Positions 7,490-14,726 of a stretch of DNA of 19,456 nt are shown here, piece by piece. The translations under genes and the position numbers were made by a program. The stretch's first letter is position 1, and every line of letters begins with the position of its first letter. This stretch comes from Hyphomicrobiales bacterium (GTDB lineage Bacteria; Pseudomonadota; Alphaproteobacteria; Rhizobiales; Devosiaceae), in assembly GCA_026989045.1 (NCBI GenBank), contig JALSJY010000103.1, forward strand, positions 1 through 19,456, read 5' to 3'. The notes beneath the pieces are model-generated. The model saw nothing but the letters and a program-made list of their open reading frames with translations, did no database searches and was not told the origin of the DNA.

Positions 7490-8227
7490 GTGGAAGAGCG
7501 TTTGGATATTCATAATTCCAATATACCTAAAATATGTCGCTCTTGTGAGGTGCGCCATAGGGGGATATGTGGAGCATTAAGTGCTACTGAATTGCTCGAA
7601 ATCTCTAAGCATACAAGACAAATAAAACATGAAGCGGGTGTTGAGCTTGTTTCTGATGGAGAGCCGATAACTTCTTATGCCACCATTATGCAAGGGGTGA
7701 TTAAACTATCTAAAATACTTGAAGATGGCCGCCAGCAAGTGGTTGGATTGCAATTCGCACCCGACTTTATTGGGCGTTTGTTTTCGCAAAAGAATAACTT
7801 ATGCGCTGAAACTGCATCAGATGTGCAAGTTTGTCGTGTGCCAAAAAAGATTTTAGAGAATTTAATTGCTGATAATTCAGAGCTTGAGCATAAATTATTA
7901 GAGCAGACCTTAAAGGAATTAGATGAGGCGCGTGAGTGGATGGTGACGCTTGGCCGAAAAACTGCTTTAGAAAAAGTTGCTTGTTTTTTATATTTAATTG
8001 CAACTCATTTCGATCCTGCCTATTTTGACGAAGAAAAAAAGCAAGAAAAAGATGTTGTTTTTGATTTGCCGTTAACTCGTGCTGATATTGCAGACTTCTT
8101 AGGCCTAACCGTTGAGACAGTTTCGCGTCAGTTTACAAAATTGCGAACAGAAAAAATAATTGAAATCACGACAAGGCGCCATATTTTAATTCCAGACCTT
8201 AATATTTTAAAAAAGTGCTGTGGTTAA
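7490..8227 (+). CDS. fnrL: FNR-type oxygen-sensing transcription regulator (FnrL/FnrN)
   Basis: 245-residue Crp/FNR-family regulator. N-terminal cysteines C16, C19 and C27 (CRSCEVRHRGIC) together with C115 (VQVCRVP) fit the four ligands of an oxygen-labile [4Fe-4S] cluster; this separates it from FixK proteins, which lack the cluster. A cyclic-nucleotide-type sensor fold follows (about 35-120), then a dimer helix and a helix-turn-helix. The recognition helix VETVSR carries E209, S212 and R213, the residues that read TTGAT half sites in FNR. Under low oxygen the dimer would bind TTGAT-N4-ATCAA boxes and activate ccoNOQP, usp and probably itself. The start is GTG at 7490, with AGGAA 5 nt upstream. 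C105 is an extra cysteine. Called fnrN in rhizobia. Confidence 0.93.
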   Translation: MEERLDIHNSNIPKICRSCEVRHRGICGALSATELLEISKHTRQIKHEAGVELVSDGEPITSYATIMQGVIKLSKILEDGRQQVVGLQFAPDFIGRLFSQKNNLCAETASDVQVCRVPKKILENLIADNSELEHKLLEQTLKELDEAREWMVTLGRKTALEKVACFLYLIATHFDPAYFDEEKKQEKDVVFDLPLTRADIADFLGLTVETVSRQFTKLRTEKIIEITTRRHILIPDLNILKKCCG

Positions 8228-8238
8228 AATATTTGTGT

Positions 8239-8703
8239 TTATTTGAGAGTCTCTGTAAAGATATTAGCAAATAACTCGTGTTCAAAGGCAATATGCCGCC
8301 TTAGAGCTTCAAAAAAACCACGCAACATATATCCGGTAGCTTCAGCTGATAAAGTTGGGTTGTCCTTGCTATAGGATATTAAAACCTCGGCTATTTCTTC
8401 AGCAAAATATTTATCTTTCACATGCTCAAGTTTTAATCTGTGCAGAGTAGAATTAAAATTTAGTGTTGGAGTTTTTAATCTTTCAAATAGTGGAAATATA
8501 TCTTCTTCTTCAAATTTTTGTGCGCGGTTAATTATTTTAGGTAGATTTTTTGCTGTGTGAAGGCATGCTTGTTTATCTATTTTTGAGGGCAGGCTATCGG
8601 CAATTTCTTCTAAAGTAGCACAAAGAGATAATAATTCACCGTGTATCGCTTCATAAGTGGCCTTTGTGTCGTCTGATTCTCTAATTTGTACATAAGAGAT
8701 CAT
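8239..8703 (-). CDS. Hemerythrin-like HHE-domain protein
   Basis: 154 residues from the ATG at 8703, a four-helix-type protein with histidines and acids where hemerythrin domains bind a di-iron site: H21, H49, E67-E69, H88, H94 and H137-x3-E141. No signal peptide or membrane segment. Proteins of this family bind oxygen, nitric oxide or iron, or guard against nitrosative stress; which applies here cannot be read from sequence. A longer frame to 8787 adds 28 hydrophobic residues from A/T-tract DNA and is unlikely to be translated. It is convergent with fnrL (11 nt apart) and divergent from ccoN, sharing with it the upstream region that holds an FNR box, so control by oxygen is plausible. Confidence 0.8.
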   Translation of the reverse strand: MISYVQIRESDDTKATYEAIHGELLSLCATLEEIADSLPSKIDKQACLHTAKNLPKIINRAQKFEEEDIFPLFERLKTPTLNFNSTLHRLKLEHVKDKYFAEEIAEVLISYSKDNPTLSAEATGYMLRGFFEALRRHIAFEHELFANIFTETLK

Positions 8704-8734
8704 TTTATCGCTCACATTTGTTATGACTATGATC

Positions 8735-8780
8735 AAAAAAGCACATTTTTTGTAAAAAAGCACAAAAAAAGCTATTTTTT
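8735..8780. repeat. A/T-tract cluster with short direct repeats
   Basis: AAAAAAGCACA occurs at 8735-8745 and again at 8754-8764, and a partial third copy (AAAAAAGC) follows at 8765-8772, with T-runs between and after. Tracts roughly 10 or 20 bp apart are typical of curved DNA or UP-like elements. It lies between the hemerythrin start and the FNR box. Confidence 0.5.
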
Positions 8781-8813
8781 TTACCAAATCGACATAATTT
8801 TTTTCTTCTTGCT

Positions 8814-8827
8814 TTGATCTATGTCAA
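8814..8827. promoter_or_regulatory. FNR box upstream of ccoNOQP
   Basis: TTGAT-CTAT-GTCAA matches the FNR consensus at 9 of 10 positions. It lies about 155 bp before ccoN and 110 bp before the divergent hemerythrin gene. A TATCTA hexamer at 8850-8855 is centred 32 bp downstream, the class II spacing, so it is most likely the oxygen-control site of the oxidase operon. Confidence 0.8.
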
Positions 8828-8849
8828 ACTTGTGTAATAGAATAATTGT

Positions 8850-8855
8850 TATCTA
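8850..8855 (+). promoter_or_regulatory. Possible -10 element of the ccoN promoter
   Basis: TATCTA matches TATAAT only moderately, but it stands exactly where a -10 is expected for an FNR-activated promoter with the box centred at -41.5. The transcript would begin near 8862, leaving a leader of about 120 nt before ccoN. Confidence 0.4.
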
Positions 8856-8981
8856 TCACTATTACGTGAAGTCTTTTTTGGCTTGACGTGGGAACATTGG
8901 AATAAGTTTTTATATTTTTTGAAGAAATATAAAGATATATATTTAACTTAGGCGTTGAAAGAAATACGCCATGGGGGATAC

Positions 8982-10598
8982 ATGAAACATCTAAACGCAA
9001 CAATCATACTTGCGCTTGGCACACTGCTAACAGTGTTTGCAGCTGCCTTCGCTTACGATGATCTTTTCCGGATTCATGCAATAATTCTTGCAGTTCATCT
9101 TGGCGCCGCTGCCATTTATATGGCTCGCTTGGTTAAAGTTGATGGTTCGGGAGAAGTAGAGGATAAGTCAGGTTATATGGACGGCCCAATTCGTATTGGC
9201 GTTATATTAACCGTTTTTTGGGGCGTGATTGGCTTCACACAAGGTGTGCTTATTGCTATGCAATTGGCTTGGCCAGTGACAAATCTTGAGCCATGGTTTA
9301 ATTTTGGACGCATGCGTCCACTGCACACATCAGCAGTTATTTTTGCTTTTGGTGGAACGGCGTTGATTACCACTTCTCTATATGTAGTCCAGCGCACATG
9401 CCAAGCTCGCCTTTGGGGTGGAGCTGGTCTTGCTTGGTTCGTTTTTTGGGGGTACCAAATATTTATCCTAATGGCAGCAACTGGTTATTTGCTGGGTATT
9501 ACTCAAAGTCGTGAATATGCAGAACCAGAATGGTATGTTGATTTATGGCTAACAATTGTTTGGGTTGCTTATTTATTATTATTCCTTGGCACGCTGTTTA
9601 AACGTAAAGAACCGCATATTTATGTGGCAAACTGGTTTTACTTAGCATTTATCGTTACGATTGCTATGTTGCATGTGGTGAATAATCTGGCAGTTCCTGT
9701 CTCATTCTTAGGCGTTAAAAGCTATTCACTATTCTCAGGCGTTCAAGATGCTATGACGCAATGGTGGTATGGTCATAATGCGGTTGGCTTTTTCTTAACA
9801 GCGGGCTTTTTGGGAATGATGTATTATTTCATGCCAAAACAAGCTGAGCGACCAGTTTTTTCTTATCGTCTTTCAATCATTCACTTTTGGGCGTTGATTT
9901 TCCTATATATTTGGGCCGGCCCGCACCACCTTCATTATACTGCGCTTCCTGATTGGACGCAGACACTTGGTATGGCTTTCTCAATTATGTTATGGATGCC
10001 GTCTTGGGGTGGTATGATTAACGGTTTGATGACTCTTTCAGGCGCATGGGATAAAATCCGCACCGATCCAATCATTCGTATGATGGTTATGGCTGTTGCA
10101 TTTTATGGCATGTCCACCTTTGAGGGGCCGGTTATGTCTATTAAGGCTGTGAACGCACTTAGTCATTATACTGATTGGACTATTGGTCACGTTCACTCTG
10201 GCGCTCTTGGTTGGGTTGGTATGATTTCTTTTGGGGCAATTTACTTTCTTGCGCCAAGATTGTGGGGTCGTAAGGAATTATATTCTTTACGTATGGTTAA
10301 CTGGCATTTCTGGTTTGCTACGTTAGGTATTGTTCTTTATGCCTCAGCTTTGTGGGTTGCTGGAATCACTCAGGGTCTAATGTGGAAAGAATATGATCCG
10401 CAGGGCTTCTTAGTTTATTCCTTTGCAGAGTCAGTTCAAGCTCTACACCCATATTATGTGTTACGTTTTATTGCTGGCCTGTTATATCTTACTGGTGGCT
10501 GCATAATGGCGTGGAATATCTATAAAACAATCAAAGGCGATGTTCGAGATGAAAAGCCAATGGTTGCAGTAACATCTAACGCTAAGCCAGCAGAATAG
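8982..10598 (+). CDS. ccoN: cbb3-type cytochrome c oxidase subunit I (CcoN/FixN)
   Basis: 538 residues, the catalytic subunit of the high-affinity cbb3 terminal oxidase; about 12 or more transmembrane helices. Metal ligands are in place: H115 (MRPLHTSAVI, low-spin heme b), H265 (WYGHNAVGF) with H315/H316 (GPHHLHYT) for CuB, and H403/H405 (IGHVHSGALGW) for the b3 and b hemes. It reduces oxygen to water and pumps protons at very low oxygen. The frame is open nine codons further to a TTG at 8955, but the ATG at 8982 fits better: GGGGGA lies just ahead and MKHLNATI starts like the family. First gene of ccoNOQP, under the FNR box at 8814-8827. Confidence 0.97.
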   Translation: MKHLNATIILALGTLLTVFAAAFAYDDLFRIHAIILAVHLGAAAIYMARLVKVDGSGEVEDKSGYMDGPIRIGVILTVFWGVIGFTQGVLIAMQLAWPVTNLEPWFNFGRMRPLHTSAVIFAFGGTALITTSLYVVQRTCQARLWGGAGLAWFVFWGYQIFILMAATGYLLGITQSREYAEPEWYVDLWLTIVWVAYLLLFLGTLFKRKEPHIYVANWFYLAFIVTIAMLHVVNNLAVPVSFLGVKSYSLFSGVQDAMTQWWYGHNAVGFFLTAGFLGMMYYFMPKQAERPVFSYRLSIIHFWALIFLYIWAGPHHLHYTALPDWTQTLGMAFSIMLWMPSWGGMINGLMTLSGAWDKIRTDPIIRMMVMAVAFYGMSTFEGPVMSIKAVNALSHYTDWTIGHVHSGALGWVGMISFGAIYFLAPRLWGRKELYSLRMVNWHFWFATLGIVLYASALWVAGITQGLMWKEYDPQGFLVYSFAESVQALHPYYVLRFIAGLLYLTGGCIMAWNIYKTIKGDVRDEKPMVAVTSNAKPAE

Positions 10599-10607
10599 GA
10601 GGCGAAA

Positions 10608-11354
10608 ATGTCTTTATTAGAAAAACACAAAATAATCGAGAAAAGCCCTACATTGCTGCTGGTTGGCTCACTTTTGGTGGTGTCAATTGGTGGTATTGTT
10701 GAGATCGCACCATTATTTTACTTCCAAAATACAATTGAGAAGGTGGAGGGCATGCGTCCCTACACCCCTCTTGAGTTGGCTGGCCGTAATATTTATATTC
10801 GCGAAGGCTGTTACCTTTGTCACTCTCAGATGATTAGACCATTTCGCGATGAAGTTGAGCGCTATGGTCAATATTCGCTAGCTGCAGAGTCTATGTATGA
10901 CCATCCATTTCAGTGGGGATCAAAGCGTACCGGGCCTGATTTGGCTCGTGTGGGTGGGCGTTATTCCAATGATTGGCAGGTTCAACATTTAACCGATCCG
11001 CGTTCATTAGTGCCTGAATCAATCATGCCTAAATATGGTTTTTTGACTAAAACTCCTCTTAAGTTTGATAATATGGATAGACATCTAAGAGCAAATCAGT
11101 TGGTGGGTGTTCCATATACTGTTGAGCAATTGGAAAATGCAAAGGCTGATGTAATAGCGCAAGCAACTACTGATGCTGATATTGAAGGATTGCAAGCTCG
11201 TTATACTTATGACGATAGGTTTAGTGTTCCGCTTGGTGATTTTGACGGGAATCCTGATGAAATTACTGAAATGGACGCATTGGTTGCATATTTACAAATG
11301 CTTGGAACATTGGTGGATTTCTCTACTTATGTGCCTGAAGCCAATTATCGCTAG
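10608..11354 (+). CDS. ccoO: cbb3 oxidase subunit II, membrane monoheme cytochrome c (CcoO/FixO)
   Basis: 248 residues, normal for CcoO. An N-terminal membrane anchor (about 14-40) holds a periplasmic cytochrome c domain. The heme-binding motif CYLCH is at C68, C71 and H72 (EGCYLCHSQMIRPF), and SIMPKYGF gives the likely axial Met. It passes electrons from CcoP to CcoN. AGGAGG overlaps the ccoN stop, 5 nt before the ATG, so the two genes are closely coupled. Confidence 0.97.
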   Translation: MSLLEKHKIIEKSPTLLLVGSLLVVSIGGIVEIAPLFYFQNTIEKVEGMRPYTPLELAGRNIYIREGCYLCHSQMIRPFRDEVERYGQYSLAAESMYDHPFQWGSKRTGPDLARVGGRYSNDWQVQHLTDPRSLVPESIMPKYGFLTKTPLKFDNMDRHLRANQLVGVPYTVEQLENAKADVIAQATTDADIEGLQARYTYDDRFSVPLGDFDGNPDEITEMDALVAYLQMLGTLVDFSTYVPEANYR

Positions 11355-11365
11355 GGGGAATGAAT

Positions 11366-11518
11366 ATGACTTATGAATTCGTACGTAACTTCGCTGGTAC
11401 TTGGGGTCTTATTTACTTGTTTGTAGTTTTTGTTGGGGTTGTTGTTTATGTGTTACGCCCTGGCGCAAGCAAAGCAGCAAAAGAAGCAGCAAACATCCCA
11501 TTAAAAGATGAGAGCTGA
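11366..11518 (+). CDS. ccoQ: cbb3 oxidase small subunit CcoQ/FixQ
   Basis: 50 residues if started at 11366 (MTYEFVRNFAGTWG); an ATG two codons earlier at 11360 is possible, but the G-run ribosome binding site at 11354-11358 stands 7 nt from 11366 and suits that start better. It has one transmembrane helix (about 14-31 from this start) followed by RPG and a Lys/Ala-rich cytoplasmic tail, the CcoQ pattern. It stabilises the oxidase complex, particularly the CcoP contact. It lies between ccoO (11 nt) and ccoP (14 nt). Confidence 0.92.
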   Translation: MTYEFVRNFAGTWGLIYLFVVFVGVVVYVLRPGASKAAKEAANIPLKDES

Positions 11519-11532
11519 GAAAGGAATTTCAA

Positions 11533-12402
11533 ATGAGTAAAAAAGAAATAGACGAAATTACTGGCACGGAAACGACAGGCCATGAGTGGGATGGCATTAA
11601 AGAACTTAACACCCCGCTTCCACGTTGGTGGCTATGGATATTTTATGCCTGTATTGTGTGGGCTATTGGCTATATGATAGCTATGCCTGCTTGGCCTTTG
11701 ATTAACGGTGCAACAAAAGGTGTTCTTGGTTATGCCTCTCGCGCAAATGTTGTTACTGACATTGAAAAAGCTAAAGACGCTCAACAGGTGTTTTTGACTA
11801 AGATTGATGAAACCGAAGTTGGCGATATTGTTAAAGATGAAGAGTTGGCTCGCTTTGCGCGTGCTGGCGGCTCTTCTGCCTTTAAAGTAAATTGTGTTCA
11901 GTGTCATGGTGCTGGTGCGCAGGGTTTTGCGGGCTATCCAAATCTAAATGACGATGAATGGATTTGGGGTGGCACAATTGATGAGATTTATATAACTATT
12001 GCTCATGGTGCACGTGACAATGCAGATGATGATACTCATATTAGTGAGATGCCTGCTTATGGTGCAGACGAATTGCTTGAAAAAGATGAAATCATCTCTG
12101 TTGCTAATTATGTAGTGTCAATCTCTGGCGGTGAAGCAGACGCGGCTCTTATTGGTAATGGAGCTGAAATCTTTTTAGATAATTGTGCTGCTTGTCATGG
12201 TGAAAAGGCAGAGGGTGTTGCAGAGCTTGGTGGGCCTGCTCTTAATAATGCTATTTGGCTTTATCAGGGTGGCATTGAAGCAATTACCACACAGATAAAT
12301 GCACCAAAACATGGCGTTATGCCTGCTTGGCGCACTAAGTTATCTGACGCAACTGTTAAGCAATTGGCAGTTTATGTTCACTCACTTGGTGGTGGTGAAT
12401 AG
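11533..12402 (+). CDS. ccoP: cbb3 oxidase subunit III, diheme cytochrome c (CcoP/FixP)
   Basis: 289 residues, the usual size. A cytoplasmic N-terminus leads into a transmembrane segment (about 32-52; RWWLWIFYACIVWAIGY), then two periplasmic cytochrome c domains. Heme motifs: CVQCH (C121, C124, H125) and CAACH (C218, C221, H222); likely axial methionines lie in SEMPAYG (M173) and GVMPAW (M263). It receives electrons from the bc1 complex or soluble cytochrome c and passes them to CcoO. AAGGAA lies 6 nt before the ATG. Last gene of the structural operon; a strong terminator follows. Confidence 0.97.
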   Translation: MSKKEIDEITGTETTGHEWDGIKELNTPLPRWWLWIFYACIVWAIGYMIAMPAWPLINGATKGVLGYASRANVVTDIEKAKDAQQVFLTKIDETEVGDIVKDEELARFARAGGSSAFKVNCVQCHGAGAQGFAGYPNLNDDEWIWGGTIDEIYITIAHGARDNADDDTHISEMPAYGADELLEKDEIISVANYVVSISGGEADAALIGNGAEIFLDNCAACHGEKAEGVAELGGPALNNAIWLYQGGIEAITTQINAPKHGVMPAWRTKLSDATVKQLAVYVHSLGGGE

Positions 12403-12429
12403 GCTGTTTAAACAGAATGAGTAAATTAG

Positions 12430-12458
12430 AAAAGGCCGCCTATACAGGCGGCCTTTTT
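12430..12458 (+). terminator. Strong intrinsic terminator after ccoP
   Basis: AAAAGGCCGCCT, loop ATAC, then AGGCGGCCTTTT form a perfect 12-bp stem, running into a short T-run. It begins 28 nt after the ccoP stop and ends the ccoNOQP transcript. The A-run on the left arm may let it work in reverse as well. Confidence 0.9.
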
Positions 12459-12528
12459 GTTATTGAGGGAATATTATATATTAAAAATGGAATAGTTCTA
12501 TTTTGTTTAAAAATTAAGCAAATTTAAT

Positions 12529-12559
12529 TTGACATAAATGCTATATAGGCAGACATAAT
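12529..12559 (+). promoter_or_regulatory. Possible sigma-70 promoter for ccoGHIS
   Basis: A perfect -35 TTGACA (12529-12534) and a -10-like CATAAT (12554-12559) with a long 19-bp spacer lie in the 210-bp gap between the ccoP terminator and ccoG. No full FNR box is visible here, so the assembly genes may be expressed apart from the oxidase. Confidence 0.4.
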
Positions 12560-12612
12560 AAAGGGCTTGTTATAAGAAGCAGCATTTAAAAACGCTAAGG
12601 ATTTTTGAAAAA

Positions 12613-14220
12613 ATGTCTAAAAATAAAAAACCAGCCCCTGATACAAAAATAGAAAAAATTGAAGTTGAGCCAGTGAATAAGGGTGCTAAAAATGCACCTC
12701 TTTATGTTGCGCATAAAAAAATATTTTCAAAAATGGCTAAGGGCAAGTTTCGAAATTTTAAAACTTTTATGTTGATGTTCACTCTTAGTATTTATTTTAT
12801 TACACCTTGGTTGCGTTGGGATCGAGGTGAGTATGCACCCGATCAATTTATTTTATTAGATATTGCAAATCGACGTTTTTATTTAGCTTTTCTTGAAATA
12901 TGGCCACAAGAATTTTATTATGTGGCAGGTTTATTGCTAATGGCTGGGGTTGGCCTGTTTTTAGCTACTTCTGCTGTAGGTCGTGCTTGGTGCGGATATT
13001 CATGCCCACAAACAGTGTGGACAGACTTGTTTATGTTTGTTGATCGGTTTGTTGAGGGTGATAGAAATGCACGTATAAAATTAGATAAAGCTCCATGGAG
13101 TGCTAATAAACTTTTTAAAAGAGGAATAAAGCATTTTATCTGGATATTGATATCTGTGTTTACAGGGATAACATTTACTTTATATTTTGCAGACGCCCCA
13201 CAATTATTTGTGGATATTATTACTTTGCAAGCGCCCTCAGTTGCTTATGCAACTATTGCTGTGCTTACGGGTACAACATATGCTTTTGCAGGAATTATGC
13301 GCGAGCAATTATGTATCTACATGTGCCCTTGGCCTAGAATTCAAGGGGCGATGCTTGATGAGCATTCGCTTACTGTAACTTATAATGATTGGCGTGGAGA
13401 AAATCGGGGTAAGAATTCAAAAAAATTAGCGGCTCAAGGAAAAATAGTTGGTGATTGTATTGATTGCGATCTTTGTGTTGCAGTTTGTCCAACTGGTATT
13501 GATATAAGAGATGGTATGCAACTTGAATGTATTACTTGTGGTTTATGTATTGATGCGTGTAATGGGGTGATGGATAAAATTGGTAAGGAGCGCGGGTTAA
13601 TTTCCTATACTACATTTAATTATTATAATGAAAATATGGATATTGCCACCTCTGGCGCATATACGCATGATGGCACGCCAACACATGAAGCTATAGAAGC
13701 GATTGATATTTCAAAGGTAAGAGATAGTAAAACTGGTAAACTAAAACCTGAGTTTAAGCATACTAATTGGCGAGAGTTATTTCGTGTGCGCACAATATTA
13801 TATTTAACTGTTTGGGCTTTAATTGGTATAGCTATGTTGCTTAGTTTAACATTTAGAAGCCCGCTTGATGTGAATGTGTTGCGTGATCGCAACCCGCGTT
13901 TCGTGATGCTTTCTGATGGCTCGGTTAGAAATGGTTATGATGTTAAAATTTTAAACATGACACCAATATATAGAAATGTTGAATTATCAGTTGAAGGCTT
14001 GCCAGATGCTAAAATGATACTTGGTGGATCAAGTGAGGAGGCAACGGATAAACTTGCTCTTGAGCTTGAACCTGATAGAGTCTTACCTATTAGACTTTAT
14101 ATTAAGGTTGACCCTGAAGACGTAAAACCTGGTAGGACTGACTTTATATTAAATGTAAATAATATTGCAAATGATGAAGCTGCAAGTGCTAAGGCAATTT
14201 TTGAAGCTCCAGAAAAATAA
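12613..14220 (+). CDS. ccoG: cbb3 oxidase accessory ferredoxin-like membrane protein (CcoG/RdxA/FixG)
   Basis: 535 residues. Several transmembrane helices, CGYSCPQTVW (127-136) and CIYMCPWPRIQG (about 234-245), then two ferredoxin-type [4Fe-4S] motifs: C282, C285, C288, C292 and C306, C309, C312, C316. The C-terminal third after another helix (about 394-412) is an immunoglobulin-like periplasmic domain. CcoG is reported to reduce Cu(II) for copper delivery to the CuB site. It has a slightly long, Lys-rich N-terminus (1-45). AAGGA lies about 11 nt before the ATG. First gene of the assembly operon, 14 nt before ccoH. Confidence 0.96.
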   Translation: MSKNKKPAPDTKIEKIEVEPVNKGAKNAPLYVAHKKIFSKMAKGKFRNFKTFMLMFTLSIYFITPWLRWDRGEYAPDQFILLDIANRRFYLAFLEIWPQEFYYVAGLLLMAGVGLFLATSAVGRAWCGYSCPQTVWTDLFMFVDRFVEGDRNARIKLDKAPWSANKLFKRGIKHFIWILISVFTGITFTLYFADAPQLFVDIITLQAPSVAYATIAVLTGTTYAFAGIMREQLCIYMCPWPRIQGAMLDEHSLTVTYNDWRGENRGKNSKKLAAQGKIVGDCIDCDLCVAVCPTGIDIRDGMQLECITCGLCIDACNGVMDKIGKERGLISYTTFNYYNENMDIATSGAYTHDGTPTHEAIEAIDISKVRDSKTGKLKPEFKHTNWRELFRVRTILYLTVWALIGIAMLLSLTFRSPLDVNVLRDRNPRFVMLSDGSVRNGYDVKILNMTPIYRNVELSVEGLPDAKMILGGSSEEATDKLALELEPDRVLPIRLYIKVDPEDVKPGRTDFILNVNNIANDEAASAKAIFEAPEK

Positions 14221-14234
14221 ATTAAGGAAGTAAA

Positions 14235-14723
14235 ATGCAAGCAGAAAAAGAAAAAAAACAATTTATTTTTACTGGTTGGCACATGTTGATCATTACTGTA
14301 AGTTTTTTTGCGGTTATATTTGGCATGAATTTGTTTATGGCAATATCAGCAAAAAAAAGTTGGACTGGTCTAGTTGTAAAAAATACTTATGTCGCATCAC
14401 AAGAATATAATAAAAAGTTAGCAATTAGCCGCGCTCAACATGAGTTGGGCTGGAGTTCTGATGTTAAATTTGACGATGGTAATTTAGTATTTTCTTTGCG
14501 TGATAAAGATGGTGCGCCTATTGATGCTACATTGGTAAAATTACAGGTCAATCGTGTTGTTGGGGTTGAGGGTGAGCTGCATCTTATTTTAGAGAAAAAT
14601 GCCCAAGGTAATTATGCCTCTCCTGCTACATTGGCTGATGGGGTTTGGAATGTTTATATTATAGCAGATGTTGTAGATGGAGATGTTTTTGAACATCATT
14701 ATCAGATTAAAATAGAGAAGTGA
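14235..14723 (+). CDS. ccoH: cbb3 oxidase assembly protein CcoH/FixH
   Basis: 162 residues with one transmembrane helix (about 13-36; GWHMLIITVSFFAVIFGMNLFM) and a periplasmic beta-rich domain of the FixH family, including the conserved stretch NTYVASQEYN that follows the helix. It is needed for assembly of the oxidase and stays with the complex. AAGGAAG lies 4 nt before the ATG. Sits 14 nt after ccoG and 3 nt before ccoI. Confidence 0.92.
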   Translation: MQAEKEKKQFIFTGWHMLIITVSFFAVIFGMNLFMAISAKKSWTGLVVKNTYVASQEYNKKLAISRAQHELGWSSDVKFDDGNLVFSLRDKDGAPIDATLVKLQVNRVVGVEGELHLILEKNAQGNYASPATLADGVWNVYIIADVVDGDVFEHHYQIKIEK

Positions 14724-14726
14724 TAA

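Noticed and set aside
8704..8787. 28-residue N-terminal extension of the hemerythrin-like protein
   Set aside because: The extra residues come from A/T tracts and the HHE domain begins well after the ATG at 8703; the shorter start is preferred.
8955..8981. TTG start nine codons upstream for ccoN
   Set aside because: The ATG at 8982 has a G-rich ribosome binding site and gives the family's usual N-terminus.
11173..11376. 67-codon frame over the end of ccoO and start of ccoQ
   Set aside because: It runs in another frame within clear ccoO coding sequence; the real small gene here is ccoQ at 11366-11518.
12529..12542. TTGAC half site upstream of ccoG as an FNR box
   Set aside because: The second half site (ATGCT) does not match; it reads better as a -35 hexamer.
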